Counted from the first letter of the stretch, positions 27,174 through 36,561 are shown. The stretch: 64,000 bases of DNA from Sphingomonas sp. BK235 (GCF_004345855.1 NZ_SLXN01000003.1:558001-622000); one strand, 5' to 3'. The notes: generated by a model from the sequence alone, not told the origin. Translations and numbers: made by a program.

Positions 27174-30100
27174 TCAGAAGCGCAACGAGGCGCTGGTGAA
27201 CAGATAGCGGCCGGCGGCGTCGTAGAATTGCGGATAGGTGTTGCCGTTGCCGCCATCCTCGATCGCCGCGGTGGTGGTCAGCGGCGGCTGCTTGTCGAAC
27301 AGGTTGTTCATGCCGAGCGTGAAGCGGATATTCTCCTTGGCGTCGAAGGTGAAGGCGAGGTCGAAGTAGCTGCGGCTGTTGAGGCGTTCGTTGAGCGCCG
27401 CATAGCTGCCGGCGAGCGCGGGCTGGTCGCTGGTCTGCGCGATCTTGACCGCGGAAATGTAGCGCCACGTCAGGTTAACCCCGACGCCGCCGGGCGAGCT
27501 CCAGGTCCCCAGCACGCGGTGGCGCCACTCGGGCCGCGGCCGCCCGCACAGGCCGCCGTAGAGACCCTTGCAGTCATAGACGTCCGAGGCCGGCGAGCCG
27601 GGCAGGGGCACGGTCTCATATTCCGCCAGATAGGTGCCGGCGAGATTGAGGGCGAAGGTGCCGAGCCGATCGGTCGGCACGCGATAGTCCAGCGCGACGT
27701 CGATCCCGCGCGTGCTGAGCGAGCCGGTATTGACGTTGAAGCGGCGGAAATAGCCCGTGTCGTTGAGGAACAGGGTGCCGCCGGCGCCGCGGTTGATGAG
27801 CCCGCAGAAGAAGGGATCCCCCGACGAAAGGCAGTTGGTCATCGTCAGATTGGGGTTCACGCTGCCGACCAGGTTCTTCACGCGGATGTCGAAATAGTCC
27901 ACCGACAGCGACAGGCGCGGCACGAACGCGGGCTCCAGCACGATGCCCGCGGACCAGGTGTCGGCCTTCTCCGGGTCGAGATCGGGGTTGCCGCCGATCA
28001 GCGAGTTGAACTGACCGGCCGGGTTGTCGATGATCCGCCCGTATTGTGCTGCGGTCACGCCGGTGCGCGCGCATTGCTCCGCGGTGGCGAAGGGCGTCTC
28101 GCCGGCACAGGGATCGTAGAGGCCGTTGGCGAGCTCGGTCAGTTCCACCTCGAACAGCGACTGGGAGGAGAAGAGCTCGACGACATTGGGCGCGCGCACC
28201 GCGCGCTGGTAGCTGCCGCGGAACCGCGCCGACCGGATCGGCGCCCAGTTCAGCCCCAGCTTGTAGGTGTGGGTCTTGAAGCCGGTGTCATAGTCGGAAT
28301 AGCGGTAGGCGCCCTCGAACGACAGCAGGTGGAAGAACGGCCGCGACTCGATGAAGGGCACGTTGAGCTCGCCGAACACCTCCTTGGCGGTGGTCGAGCC
28401 GCGTACCGGGAACTCGGGCGAGACCGAATTCTGATAGACCTCGTCGGGCAGCAGCTCGAGCGTGTTCTTGCGATATTCGAGGCCGAAGGCGACGCCGATC
28501 CCGCTCTCCGCCCAGGGCAGGATCACACCATATTTGCCGAGGTCGCCGTTGAGCGAGGCGACGATGTTGGTCAGCCCGGTGTCGCCCACGATCCCCTTGG
28601 ACTCGGAGATGTAATTCACCGCCGCGGCGCTGGCGGGCTGGCCGCTGAAATAATCGAGCGGCGCGCAATTGGGATCGTCGTTGCCCGACACCGCGTCGGC
28701 GTTGATGGCGCACACCGCCTGACCGGCGGTGGCGGAGCCGGTCCGTCGGTCGATCACCGCGTTCAATGCGTTGGCTACGCGCTGGACGTTGGCGTCGCCG
28801 GTGAAGCGGCTGCGGTATTCGACGCGCGCGTAGCTGGCATAGACGTCGTAGCTGAACGCGGGGTCGAGCTGGCCGCGCAGCCCGCCGACGAGGCGGAAGG
28901 TGGAGTGGCGGATATCGTCCTGGCGGTTACCGCCCTCGACATTGCGTCGGCTGAGCAGGATGCCCGGCGCGATCGCCCCCGGCCCGACATAAGCGCCGGC
29001 CGCGTCGTAATTGCCCGCGGTCGACAGGCCGGCCGCGCCGCAGACGAACTGGCGCTGTTGCGCGCTCAGGAAGGCGTTGTCGCAATTGAGCCCGCCGCCG
29101 CTGCCGAGCACGCCGCCCGAGACCGTTCCCGGCGCGATCTGCGCGGTCGACCGGTCGTTCATGTAGCTGAGCTCGAAATAGGGGATGAGCCGCTCGCTCA
29201 GCTCGATATGGCCGACCGCCCCGAGCGTGTAGCGCTCGTCGGGACGCTGGTAATAGTTGGACGGTGCGAAATTATAGGTTCGGCGGCCGGAGACGAACTG
29301 GCCGTTGTCGACGCGGAACTGCGTCGGCACGTTGGCGACCGCCGCCGTGTTGGCGATGTTGGCGGGATCGTTGAAGCCCGAGCCGCTGCACGAATAGGTG
29401 TCGCCACCGGTCCCCGTCGTACCCAGAGCGCAGGCGCTGTAATCGTAGTCGGCCTGCAGGATCGGGCGGATCTTGCGATAGGTGGCGTAGGCGGTGATGT
29501 TGCCGCGCCCATCGGCCATGTTGGTGCCGAGCACCGCGGAATAATCCTGGGTGAAGCCGTTCCACACCGAGGTGTCGGGCTTGGGATAGGCGCCCGGCAC
29601 CAGCCGGTCGTTCGCGTCCAGCAGGTCGCGGAAGCCGCGGTTGCCGTTGCTGTGCTGATAGATGCTGAGCCCGGCGTTGAGCTTCACACCCTCGAAATTG
29701 TCGATCAGGTTGAAGTTGACCACGCCCGCGATCGCGTCCGAGCCATAGACCGCGGAGGCGCCGCCGGTCAGCACCTCGACGTTGCGCACCAGCGCGGCGG
29801 GCACCTGGTTGAGATCGGACGGGACCGACTTGGGGCTGCCGTAGGGAAGCCGCTTGCCGTTGACCAGCACGAGCGTCCGCACCGGCGTGAGGCCGCGCAG
29901 GTCGACCTGCGCGGTGCCGGTCGCCTCGTTGGAATTGGCGGAACCCTGCGCGGCGAACACCTGGGGCAGCTGGTTCACCAGATCCTCGCTGCGGGTCGCG
30001 CCGCGCGTGACGAACTCCTCGCCGGTCACCTGGATCACCGGGCTGATGCTGGTGGCGTTGGCCGAGCGGATGCGCGATCCGGTGACGACGATGGTGGCGC

Positions 30101-30248
30101 CCTCCGCCTCCGCGGCGGCCTGGGCGGGGTCGGCGGCGGGAGGGGCGACCGAGGCGGTCGCCGGCGCGTCCTGCGCCGCGGCGGGAAGCGCGACCGCGCC
30201 CCAGATGATGGTGGTGGCCAGCAGGGCCGAGCGATGCCTGATGTTCAC
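27174..30248 (-). CDS. TonB-dependent receptor
   Basis: The 1024-residue outer-membrane receptor has a signal peptide (about 1-25, ending PAAAQ) and a TonB box (ATIVVTGSRIR). The plug domain includes GLTPVRTLVLVNGKR and LTGGASAVYGSDAIAGVVNF, and the beta-barrel ends in SASLRF. There is no STN domain, so control is probably by another regulator. Translation appears to begin at GTG (30248), with GGGAG and AAGGGA just upstream. It is flanked by an alpha/beta hydrolase gene and an M20 peptidase gene on the same strand, which suggests a peptide- or ester-like ligand. Confidence 0.94.
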   Translation of the reverse strand: MNIRHRSALLATTIIWGAVALPAAAQDAPATASVAPPAADPAQAAAEAEGATIVVTGSRIRSANATSISPVIQVTGEEFVTRGATRSEDLVNQLPQVFAAQGSANSNEATGTAQVDLRGLTPVRTLVLVNGKRLPYGSPKSVPSDLNQVPAALVRNVEVLTGGASAVYGSDAIAGVVNFNLIDNFEGVKLNAGLSIYQHSNGNRGFRDLLDANDRLVPGAYPKPDTSVWNGFTQDYSAVLGTNMADGRGNITAYATYRKIRPILQADYDYSACALGTTGTGGDTYSCSGSGFNDPANIANTAAVANVPTQFRVDNGQFVSGRRTYNFAPSNYYQRPDERYTLGAVGHIELSERLIPYFELSYMNDRSTAQIAPGTVSGGVLGSGGGLNCDNAFLSAQQRQFVCGAAGLSTAGNYDAAGAYVGPGAIAPGILLSRRNVEGGNRQDDIRHSTFRLVGGLRGQLDPAFSYDVYASYARVEYRSRFTGDANVQRVANALNAVIDRRTGSATAGQAVCAINADAVSGNDDPNCAPLDYFSGQPASAAAVNYISESKGIVGDTGLTNIVASLNGDLGKYGVILPWAESGIGVAFGLEYRKNTLELLPDEVYQNSVSPEFPVRGSTTAKEVFGELNVPFIESRPFFHLLSFEGAYRYSDYDTGFKTHTYKLGLNWAPIRSARFRGSYQRAVRAPNVVELFSSQSLFEVELTELANGLYDPCAGETPFATAEQCARTGVTAAQYGRIIDNPAGQFNSLIGGNPDLDPEKADTWSAGIVLEPAFVPRLSLSVDYFDIRVKNLVGSVNPNLTMTNCLSSGDPFFCGLINRGAGGTLFLNDTGYFRRFNVNTGSLSTRGIDVALDYRVPTDRLGTFALNLAGTYLAEYETVPLPGSPASDVYDCKGLYGGLCGRPRPEWRHRVLGTWSSPGGVGVNLTWRYISAVKIAQTSDQPALAGSYAALNERLNSRSYFDLAFTFDAKENIRFTLGMNNLFDKQPPLTTTAAIEDGGNGNTYPQFYDAAGRYLFTSASLRF

Positions 30249-30382
30249 GTCCCTTGTCTCCCTCTTGGGCGCGCATCGTCGCGAGCGACGGGCACGCGTC
30301 TGTCCGCGCCGCGCCGCCCCGCGCGGACGGGCGCCTGTTCCTCCGGTGGTCGCGGCCGTTGTCGGCCGTCGTCAGTGGGTCT

Positions 30383-32095
30383 TCAGTATCGCCAGCTGGT
30401 GAGGTCGGCGCCCTTGGGGGCGCTGGCCTCGATCCGCTTCAGGATCTTGGGCAAGTAGAAGCTGTTGTAGCGCAATCGGCCGATCGCGTTGGACGTGGCA
30501 TGGTCGCCGTTCCAGCAATGTTCGCGACGGTCGCCGTAATCCACCTCGCCGCCATAGGCCGGCTTCGTCGTCTTGAGGAAATCCTCCATCAGGTAGACGG
30601 CATTGTTGAGGTAGAAATTGTCCATGTCGCCGACATAGATGTGGATCTTGCCCTGAAGTTTCGGGGCCAGCGTCTTCCAGTCACGTTGCAGGATGTGGCG
30701 CAAGTCGTAATGCTCGCGCCAATAAGCGGCGACTTCCTTGTCGATGACGCCGGTGCGCTTGTCCCAGATGCGCTTCGGATAGCCGTCGGCACCCTGTGGC
30801 GAGTAGACGGCTTCCCAGATGTCCCATTGGCCGCCCGAACGCGACTTGTCACCGAGCACCAGTTCGAGCCGGTTCTCCTGCTCGATGGTATAAGGTACAT
30901 GGCCGAGCCAGTCGCGCTTGCCCGGGTGCTCGACGCTGCCGAACGGACCTTCGTAGCGATAGGCGTTGGCGTCGCGGTAGATGTCCACCGTCATGGTCTG
31001 GCGAAAGTCGATCGGATCCGGGCAGGCGGCGAAGGCGCCGTTATACTGGTCAGGGTATTTGACCTGCACGCCCAGCGCCTCCCACCCGCCGGTCGACCCG
31101 CCGTAGAGGAAACGCGCCCAGCCCGCGCCGAGGCCGCGATAGCGGCGCTCCAGCTCGGGAATGAAGTCATAGGTGATGGCGTCGCCATACGGCCCGAGAT
31201 TGGCCGAGTTCACCGCATAGCTGTCGTCGTAATAGGGGTTGGAATGGTCGATCTCGACGACGAGGTAGCGCGGGAACTTGTCCGACACCCATTTCCTGTA
31301 GAAGTCGTAGGCCTCCTGCTGTTCGTCGCGATTGTAGCAGGGGAGGCCGAAGCGCTCGCTCGGCTCGCACTTGAGGTTCGGATCGGGCGGCGTGGTGCGG
31401 AAGCCGCCGAAATCGTCCGGGAAATGCCCGTGGAAGATCATCAGCGGGTAGCGCGCTTCGGGGTGCCGGTCGAAATCGCGCGGGACCAGCACGTGGCCGC
31501 GGATGTAGATGTCGCGACCCCAGAATTGGGACAGGCGCTCGCTGCGCACCTTGAAGTGGCGGACGAACTCGGTGTCCTTCGGCTCGGCGATCGGCGGATT
31601 CACGCGGTCCAGCTCGAGCGCGATGGTCGCGCCGCCGGCGGGATCGAAGTCGATCTCGCGCGGGGTGCCGACGAGATTGCCCGGCTCCAGCCGCCAGTTC
31701 TGACCCGCCCCGCGCGGGGCGGGGAGCTTGACGGTGCGGCCGTTGGCCAGCTTGTACGTGTCGTAGCGGTGCAGCACCGGCTGCGCCCAATAGCGCCCCT
31801 TGGGGACCTGCGCGGTGCTGAGCGCGGGGAAGCCGAGCACGTCGGCGCCGACGGTGGCGGACTGGCCGCGCCGCAACCCGTCGACGGTGACGCCGAACAC
31901 CTGCGCGCCGACATAATCGGGGCGGACCTGAAAGCGCGGCTCGGTCTGCTTGTCCTTGGTCAGGATCACCAGCACGCGGCCGTCGACCTGGTCGGCCGTC
32001 GCGCTCGCCGGCAAGGTGACGCGGAAATCATCCGCCGACGCCGGCGCGGTCGTCGCCAGCAACATCGCCCATCCCGCCGCCCACCGCTTCGCCAT
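30383..32095 (-). CDS. Large exported alpha/beta hydrolase, putative esterase
   Basis: The 570-residue protein has a signal peptide (MAKRWAAGWAMLLATTAPASA) and an N-terminal beta-rich region of about 200 residues. An esterase-D-like alpha/beta hydrolase domain follows. The nucleophile elbow is GGSTGGWEAL (S334), with likely acid D490 or D492 in VGDMDNF and base H532 in NGDHATSN. Cysteines in LKCEPSERFGLPC could form a disulfide, fitting an exported enzyme. It lies 38 bp after the M24 peptidase gene and 134 bp before the receptor gene. The true substrate is unknown; ester or peptide bond cleavage are both possible. Confidence 0.85.
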   Translation of the reverse strand: MAKRWAAGWAMLLATTAPASADDFRVTLPASATADQVDGRVLVILTKDKQTEPRFQVRPDYVGAQVFGVTVDGLRRGQSATVGADVLGFPALSTAQVPKGRYWAQPVLHRYDTYKLANGRTVKLPAPRGAGQNWRLEPGNLVGTPREIDFDPAGGATIALELDRVNPPIAEPKDTEFVRHFKVRSERLSQFWGRDIYIRGHVLVPRDFDRHPEARYPLMIFHGHFPDDFGGFRTTPPDPNLKCEPSERFGLPCYNRDEQQEAYDFYRKWVSDKFPRYLVVEIDHSNPYYDDSYAVNSANLGPYGDAITYDFIPELERRYRGLGAGWARFLYGGSTGGWEALGVQVKYPDQYNGAFAACPDPIDFRQTMTVDIYRDANAYRYEGPFGSVEHPGKRDWLGHVPYTIEQENRLELVLGDKSRSGGQWDIWEAVYSPQGADGYPKRIWDKRTGVIDKEVAAYWREHYDLRHILQRDWKTLAPKLQGKIHIYVGDMDNFYLNNAVYLMEDFLKTTKPAYGGEVDYGDRREHCWNGDHATSNAIGRLRYNSFYLPKILKRIEASAPKGADLTSWRY

Positions 32096-32133
32096 CCGCC
32101 GTCCCCCTCTTCAAGCCTGCCCGCGTCCTCCGG

Positions 32134-33567
32134 TCACTCCGATGGGATCAGCGTGATCTCGGTCTGTCGCCCGTCGATGAAGCGCACCCGCCGCCCGTCG
32201 TAGAAAGCGTTCTCCTCCGCGCGGAACTGCACCTCCTGTCCGCCCCACTCGGGGACCGTGGCATAGGCCGCCAGTTCGATCGACCAGGCGGTGTCGGCGT
32301 GGATCGGATACTCACCGCGCTCGTCGCCGCTCTGCTTGTCCCAGAAACCGATCGCCGTGCCGGCGGCATGGCCGTGATAGCCGAGGGGATGCGTGTAGAT
32401 GCTCGGCTTCAGCCCGGCGGCGATCGCCTTGGCGCGGGCCGCGGCCAGTACCTGGTTGCCGCTCTTGCCGACCTCGAAGGAGGAGAGCAGTGCGTCCTGC
32501 ACCCCGTTGGCCGCTTTCAGCCCCGCGGCCAGACCCGCGGGCACGGCTGTCTCGCCGGGCTTGAGCACATAGGCGAGATGCTGCGTGTCGGTGTTCAGTC
32601 GGAGATAGGTGATGCCGAAGTCGGTCCACAGCAGGTCGCCCGGCTGGATCACGGTGTCGCCCTCCAGCATGGTGGACGAGCCTTGCCGGATGATGCCGAC
32701 CGAGGGCTGGAACCAGGTGGCGAGCCCGAGATCGGAGACACGCTGACGGTACCACCACACGACGTCGTCGCTCGTGGTCCGCCCCGGCGTGATCGCCTTG
32801 CGCGAGAAAGCCTCGCCGATGATCCCGTGCGCGAGCCGCAGGATGCCGGGATAGATCCGCGTCTCCGCGGGGATGCGCGTCTCCAGCCAGCCGATCGCCA
32901 GCCGGTCGCCGGGCACGATCCGCGCGCGCAGGTCGGGGCGGAGCGCCGCCTTCATCTCGTCGTACTGGCTGAGCGTCATCCCGTCGGCGAAGGCGGAGAC
33001 GGCCGAGGTGTTGATCGCGATCTTGCGCGGGTCGCGCGCGGCGATCAGCTCGGCCACGGCCTTCCATTGGTCGGGCTGCTTGTCGGGGTCCCAGGCCGGG
33101 CTGAACAGGCCGCCGAGGCCGTAGCGGCTCACCGTCAGCCGCTCGATCGGCTTGCCCGCTCCGGGATCGAAGAAGATCAGGATGGTGCGGCGGCGCGCGT
33201 GCAGGCTCTCCGAGTTGAGCATGGTGGCGACCACCGGCTCCTCGAAATATTCGCGCGCCATCAGCACCCACATGTCGATGCCCTGTTGCCGCATCAGCCG
33301 CGGGACGATCGTGTCCAGCCGCTCGGCCAGGATCGCGTTCTGCAGCTTGGCACGATCGCGGATCGACAGCACGGGGGGCAGCGCCGGCGCGCGCTGCTCG
33401 GTCTCGCTCATCGGCAGGATCGGCACCGCCACCGGCGCCTGCGCCATCCGCTGCCCCATCTGCGCGCGCGATGGTCCCTGCGCGGCGGCGTCGCTCGCCG
33501 GCCCCGACCCGCCCAGCAGCAGCACCGCCGCGCACCCCAGAAGGGCGGCTCGCCTGCCCGGTCCCAT
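32134..33567 (-). CDS. M24-family metallopeptidase (Xaa-Pro aminopeptidase-like), exported
   Basis: The 477-residue protein has a signal peptide (about 1-29, ending DAAAQ), a creatinase-like N-terminal domain and a pita-bread catalytic domain. Candidate metal ligands are D316 (LLWTDFG), D327 (NTDTQH), H398 or H400 (GYHGHAAG), E431 (SIELAA) and E451 or E452 (RAEENAF). This spacing is canonical for M24. Family members remove an N-terminal residue before proline or cleave related C-N bonds. It is the first gene of the four-gene minus-strand unit, and its promoter region holds a dyad that the divergent MarR protein could bind. Confidence 0.9.
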   Translation of the reverse strand: MGPGRRAALLGCAAVLLLGGSGPASDAAAQGPSRAQMGQRMAQAPVAVPILPMSETEQRAPALPPVLSIRDRAKLQNAILAERLDTIVPRLMRQQGIDMWVLMAREYFEEPVVATMLNSESLHARRRTILIFFDPGAGKPIERLTVSRYGLGGLFSPAWDPDKQPDQWKAVAELIAARDPRKIAINTSAVSAFADGMTLSQYDEMKAALRPDLRARIVPGDRLAIGWLETRIPAETRIYPGILRLAHGIIGEAFSRKAITPGRTTSDDVVWWYRQRVSDLGLATWFQPSVGIIRQGSSTMLEGDTVIQPGDLLWTDFGITYLRLNTDTQHLAYVLKPGETAVPAGLAAGLKAANGVQDALLSSFEVGKSGNQVLAAARAKAIAAGLKPSIYTHPLGYHGHAAGTAIGFWDKQSGDERGEYPIHADTAWSIELAAYATVPEWGGQEVQFRAEENAFYDGRRVRFIDGRQTEITLIPSE

Positions 33568-33592
33568 CGTCTACCCCCTAGTCTCTGCCCTG

Positions 33593-33629
33593 TTGCGTGA
33601 AAGTGAACGCAATTCTATGCACGTGTCAA
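33593..33629 (-). promoter_or_regulatory. Candidate promoter with overlapping MarR-type operator
   Basis: On the minus strand a perfect TTGACA (33629-33624) is followed by a 17-bp spacer and a weak -10 (TCACTT, 33606-33601). The perfect dyad TTGCGT-N8-ACGCAA (33593-33612) covers the -10 position, as repressor sites often do. It lies 26 bp upstream of the M24 peptidase start, in the gap shared with the divergent MarR gene. The promoter call is by motif only. Confidence 0.5.
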
Positions 33630-33764
33630 CCCGCCAATTCGGCGCCGTGCCCGCCATGCCGATTGTCGGCGCGAGGCGGAACGGCCATGGGGCACGCGGC
33701 GTGATCGCGACCGGTCGGCCGGGCCGGCGGTGGGGCGGACAGGATCGCAGAGAGAGGATGCGCA

Positions 33765-34253
33765 GTGACCAGGAACCGGATGTTCGATCCGACCAGCGAG
33801 GCATTCCGCCTGGCCACGTCGCCTTTCTATCTGATCGCCCACGCCGATTACATGTATCACCGCAACATGGACGCGGTGCTGTCCGCACATGGGGCGAACA
33901 AGGCGATGTACCGGATCATGACGGTGCTGCGCGATCACCAGCCCTGCCGGATGACGGACCTGGCCGACATGGCGCTGATCAAGCGGCCGACGGTGAGCCG
34001 CATCGTCGAACGGATGGGGGAATTGGGCCTCGTCGACACCGCGCAGAGCGAGGAGGACAGCCGCGCCACCGACGTGCGCATGTCGGCGGCGGGCCGCGCG
34101 CTGCTCGACACGCTGACGCCGCTGGTCGCGCCGCTGTTCGTGGAAGCGACGAGGGGGCTCAGCCACGACGAGCTGCAGCGCTTCGTCGCGACGCTGCAGA
34201 TCATCGGCAGCAACCTGGCGCACCCGCGCGACAAGGACTCACCGCCCGGTTGA
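33765..34253 (+). CDS. MarR-family transcriptional regulator
   Basis: The 162-residue protein has the MarR winged helix-turn-helix (about 60-110, MTDLADMALIKRPTVSRIVERMGELGLV) followed by the wing (SEEDSRATDVRMSAAG) and a C-terminal dimer helix. It likely starts at GTG (33765), eight bases after GAGAGG; an ATG at 33780 is possible. MarR proteins usually repress neighbouring genes and let go when they bind a small, often aromatic or acidic, ligand. Its position between two divergent gene runs and the dyad at 33593-33612 suggest it controls the M24-hydrolase-receptor-M20 genes, and perhaps the genes downstream of itself. Confidence 0.92.
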   Translation: MTRNRMFDPTSEAFRLATSPFYLIAHADYMYHRNMDAVLSAHGANKAMYRIMTVLRDHQPCRMTDLADMALIKRPTVSRIVERMGELGLVDTAQSEEDSRATDVRMSAAGRALLDTLTPLVAPLFVEATRGLSHDELQRFVATLQIIGSNLAHPRDKDSPPG

Positions 34254-34349
34254 CAGCGGCCACCTTCGCGCTCGATACGTCCATTTGAACGCGATGCGGG
34301 GGTTCGGGGGCGCTGGGGGCGGCATGACGGAGCGATCGGACACGGGCCG

Positions 34350-35663
34350 GTGACCCGCGGGCGTGATCGCGCGCCGCCTTGGGGCGGCGCCGACACCGCG
34401 TCCTTCTGGCAGGCGGAGGCCGCCGACGTCGTGGCGCATCCGCCGCTGCGCGGGGTGGTCGAGGCGGAGTTCGCGGTCGTGGGCGCGGGCATCGCGGGCC
34501 TGTCGCTCGCGCTCCAGCTCGCGCTGGCGGGCCGCGAGGTGGTGGTGGTCGAGGAGAGCGTGCCCGGGGCGGGGGCGCTGGGCGCCTCCGCGGGCATCGT
34601 CGCGCCCCAGCTGGTTCGCACCACGCCCGCGCGGGTCCTCGCTCGGCTCGGCCGCGAGGTCGGCGGCGGCTGGCTTCGCCTGATCGGCGAGAGCGGCGGC
34701 CACCTGTTCGACCTGATCCGCGAGCATGCCATCGCCTGCGATGCGCGGCCGCAGGGGTTCGTGGCGCCCGCGCGCGGAGAAGACGCGCCGCGCCGGCTGG
34801 CGATGGTGGTCGAGCAATGGCGTCCCTTCCGCCGCGATCTCACCGTGCTGGACGCGGCGGCGGTGGCCGCGCTGACGGGCACCGCCGGCTATACCGCCGC
34901 GGTGCTGGACGCGAGCGGGGGCGGGGTGGATCCGGTGCGGCTGGCACAGGGGCTCGCGGAGCGGCTGGTCGCGGCGGGCGGGCGCCTGTTCCATCACAGC
35001 CCGGCGACCGCGCTGGACCGCGAAGCGCACGGCTGGCGCCTGCTCACCGCGGGCGGGACGGTGCGCGCGGCCGGCGTCGTGCTGTGCGCCAACGGCGGCA
35101 ACCACCGCCTCCACCCGATGCTGCGCGAGACGGTGTTGCCGATGCGCATCCACGAACTCGTCACGCGGCCGCTGTCGCGCGCGATGCGCGCCGCGGTGCT
35201 GCCGCACGGCCAGGCGCTGACCGATCTGGAGCGCGACATCTTCTCGATCCGCTGGATCGCGGGGGATCGGCTGCTGACCTATTATCCCGTGTCGGCGCAC
35301 GCCACCGCCGACGCCGTCGAGATCGCGGTGAACGATCGGCTGCGCGCGATGCTGCGCTATCATGAGCCGGTCAGGATCGCGCATCTGTGGCAGGGCGTGG
35401 CGTGGATGAACAGCAGCCTGCTGCCACGCGTGGTGCGGCTCGACGACGGCCTGCTTGCGGTGCAAGCCTGCAACGGCCGCGGCATCGCCACCAACGCGAT
35501 CGTCGGTCGCGAGGTGGCGCGGATCCTCCTCGCGCCGCAGAGCTACCGGCCGCAGATCGCGCTGGACATGCCCCGCGCGGTGCGCGGTTTCGCGCTTGCC
35601 CGCCACCTGCCAAACGTGCTGTTGCATGGCGCACGGGCCCTGGCGCGCTTGACGCGGCGCTGA
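34350..35663 (+). CDS. FAD-dependent oxidoreductase, DadA-like
   Basis: The 437-residue enzyme has the dinucleotide-binding motif VVGAGIAGLSLA (G45-G47-G50) after an N-terminal extension. It follows the glycine/D-amino-acid oxidase (DAO) fold, with GASAGIVAPQ and a C-terminal ACNGRGIATNAIVGRE. Relatives oxidise amino groups of D-amino acids, N-methyl amino acids or opines. No signal peptide is seen, so it should work in the cytoplasm or at the inner membrane face. The GTG start at 34350 has a weak ribosome-binding site, so the start is uncertain. It lies 96 bp after the MarR gene and 25 bp before a transporter gene. Confidence 0.88.
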   Translation: MTRGRDRAPPWGGADTASFWQAEAADVVAHPPLRGVVEAEFAVVGAGIAGLSLALQLALAGREVVVVEESVPGAGALGASAGIVAPQLVRTTPARVLARLGREVGGGWLRLIGESGGHLFDLIREHAIACDARPQGFVAPARGEDAPRRLAMVVEQWRPFRRDLTVLDAAAVAALTGTAGYTAAVLDASGGGVDPVRLAQGLAERLVAAGGRLFHHSPATALDREAHGWRLLTAGGTVRAAGVVLCANGGNHRLHPMLRETVLPMRIHELVTRPLSRAMRAAVLPHGQALTDLERDIFSIRWIAGDRLLTYYPVSAHATADAVEIAVNDRLRAMLRYHEPVRIAHLWQGVAWMNSSLLPRVVRLDDGLLAVQACNGRGIATNAIVGREVARILLAPQSYRPQIALDMPRAVRGFALARHLPNVLLHGARALARLTRR

Positions 35664-35688
35664 GCCTTCGATCCGGCCGGGGGGGCGA

Positions 35689-36561
35689 ATGGTCGAGAAC
35701 GTGATATTGCCAGCGGTGCTGGCGCTCGTGATGACGGGCGCGGGTCTCGACATCGACGCGCGCCGGCTCCCGAACGGCCATGTCGCCGTCCGCGCCATGA
35801 TCGCCGGGTTCGTCGCGACCGCGATCCTGCTGCCGCTCGCCGGGCTGGCGATCGCCACCTGCTTCCGCGGCGAGCCGGCGATCGCCTTCGGTCTGGCGCT
35901 GCTCGCGGTATCGCCCGCCGGGCTGCTGGCCGGGCCGCTCGCCCGCGCGGCCGGGGGCGCGGCGAGCACCGCGGTGGCGCTCACCTTATCCTCCAGCCTG
36001 CTCTATCTCGCGGTGGCGCCGCGGCTCATCCCCGGGCTGGCGAGTTGGCTCGATCTGTCGTCCGGTCAGATCGATCTGCCCGGCCGCGACATCCTGGCCA
36101 GCGTCTCCGCGGTGTGCGTCCTGCCGTTGATGGTGGGCGCCGCCGTCCGGGCGATCGCGCCCGCGGCGGCATGTGCCGCGGAGCGGGTGATCGCGTCGCT
36201 GGCGCGACCGTCGCTGGGCGGCGTGCTCGCGTACATCCTCTACGCCAACGCCGAGTCGCTGTGGCGCTGCTCGATCGATCTGCTCGGCGCCACGCTGCTG
36301 CTCAACCTCGTCGGCGTGGCGGTGGCGACCGCTGCGGGCGCGCTGTCGGAGTCGCGCCGCGCCGACCGGCTGGCGATCGAAGGCGCCTGCCTGATGCGTC
36401 AGGAAGGCACCGGCATCTTCGTCGCTGCGGTGGTGTTCGACGAATCGGCCGCGGCCTTGCCCCTCATCGTCAACAGCCTCATGGCGATGATGGTGGCCTA
36501 TGGGCTGCGCACCTATCGCCATCTCGGCCGCTCCTCCTTCGGAGCGCGCGCCGCGGTCTGA
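35689..36561 (+). CDS. Bile acid:sodium symporter (BASS) family transporter
   Basis: The 290-residue protein has eight to ten hydrophobic helices and no soluble domain. The conserved GLALLAVSPAGLLAGPLARAAGG and the later EGACLMRQEGTGIFVA fit the BASS/SBF family. Members move organic anions, in plants including pyruvate and other keto acids, with sodium. It directly follows the DadA-like gene, so it may move the keto acid made by that enzyme or another acid; this is inference. It is convergent with a LysR gene 27 bp away. Confidence 0.8.
   Translation: MVENVILPAVLALVMTGAGLDIDARRLPNGHVAVRAMIAGFVATAILLPLAGLAIATCFRGEPAIAFGLALLAVSPAGLLAGPLARAAGGAASTAVALTLSSSLLYLAVAPRLIPGLASWLDLSSGQIDLPGRDILASVSAVCVLPLMVGAAVRAIAPAAACAAERVIASLARPSLGGVLAYILYANAESLWRCSIDLLGATLLLNLVGVAVATAAGALSESRRADRLAIEGACLMRQEGTGIFVAAVVFDESAAALPLIVNSLMAMMVAYGLRTYRHLGRSSFGARAAV

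Noticed and set aside
27126..30458. A 1110-codon open frame on the plus strand opposite the TonB-dependent receptor
   Set aside because: It is a high-GC antisense shadow: low-complexity Arg/Ala/Gly/His composition, no domain, and the minus strand carries an obvious receptor.
25711..33567. Lasso-peptide or microcystin-type degradation cluster
   Set aside because: There is no lasso precursor, cyclase or isopeptidase of the serine type, and no MlrA-like membrane protease; only general peptidase families are present.
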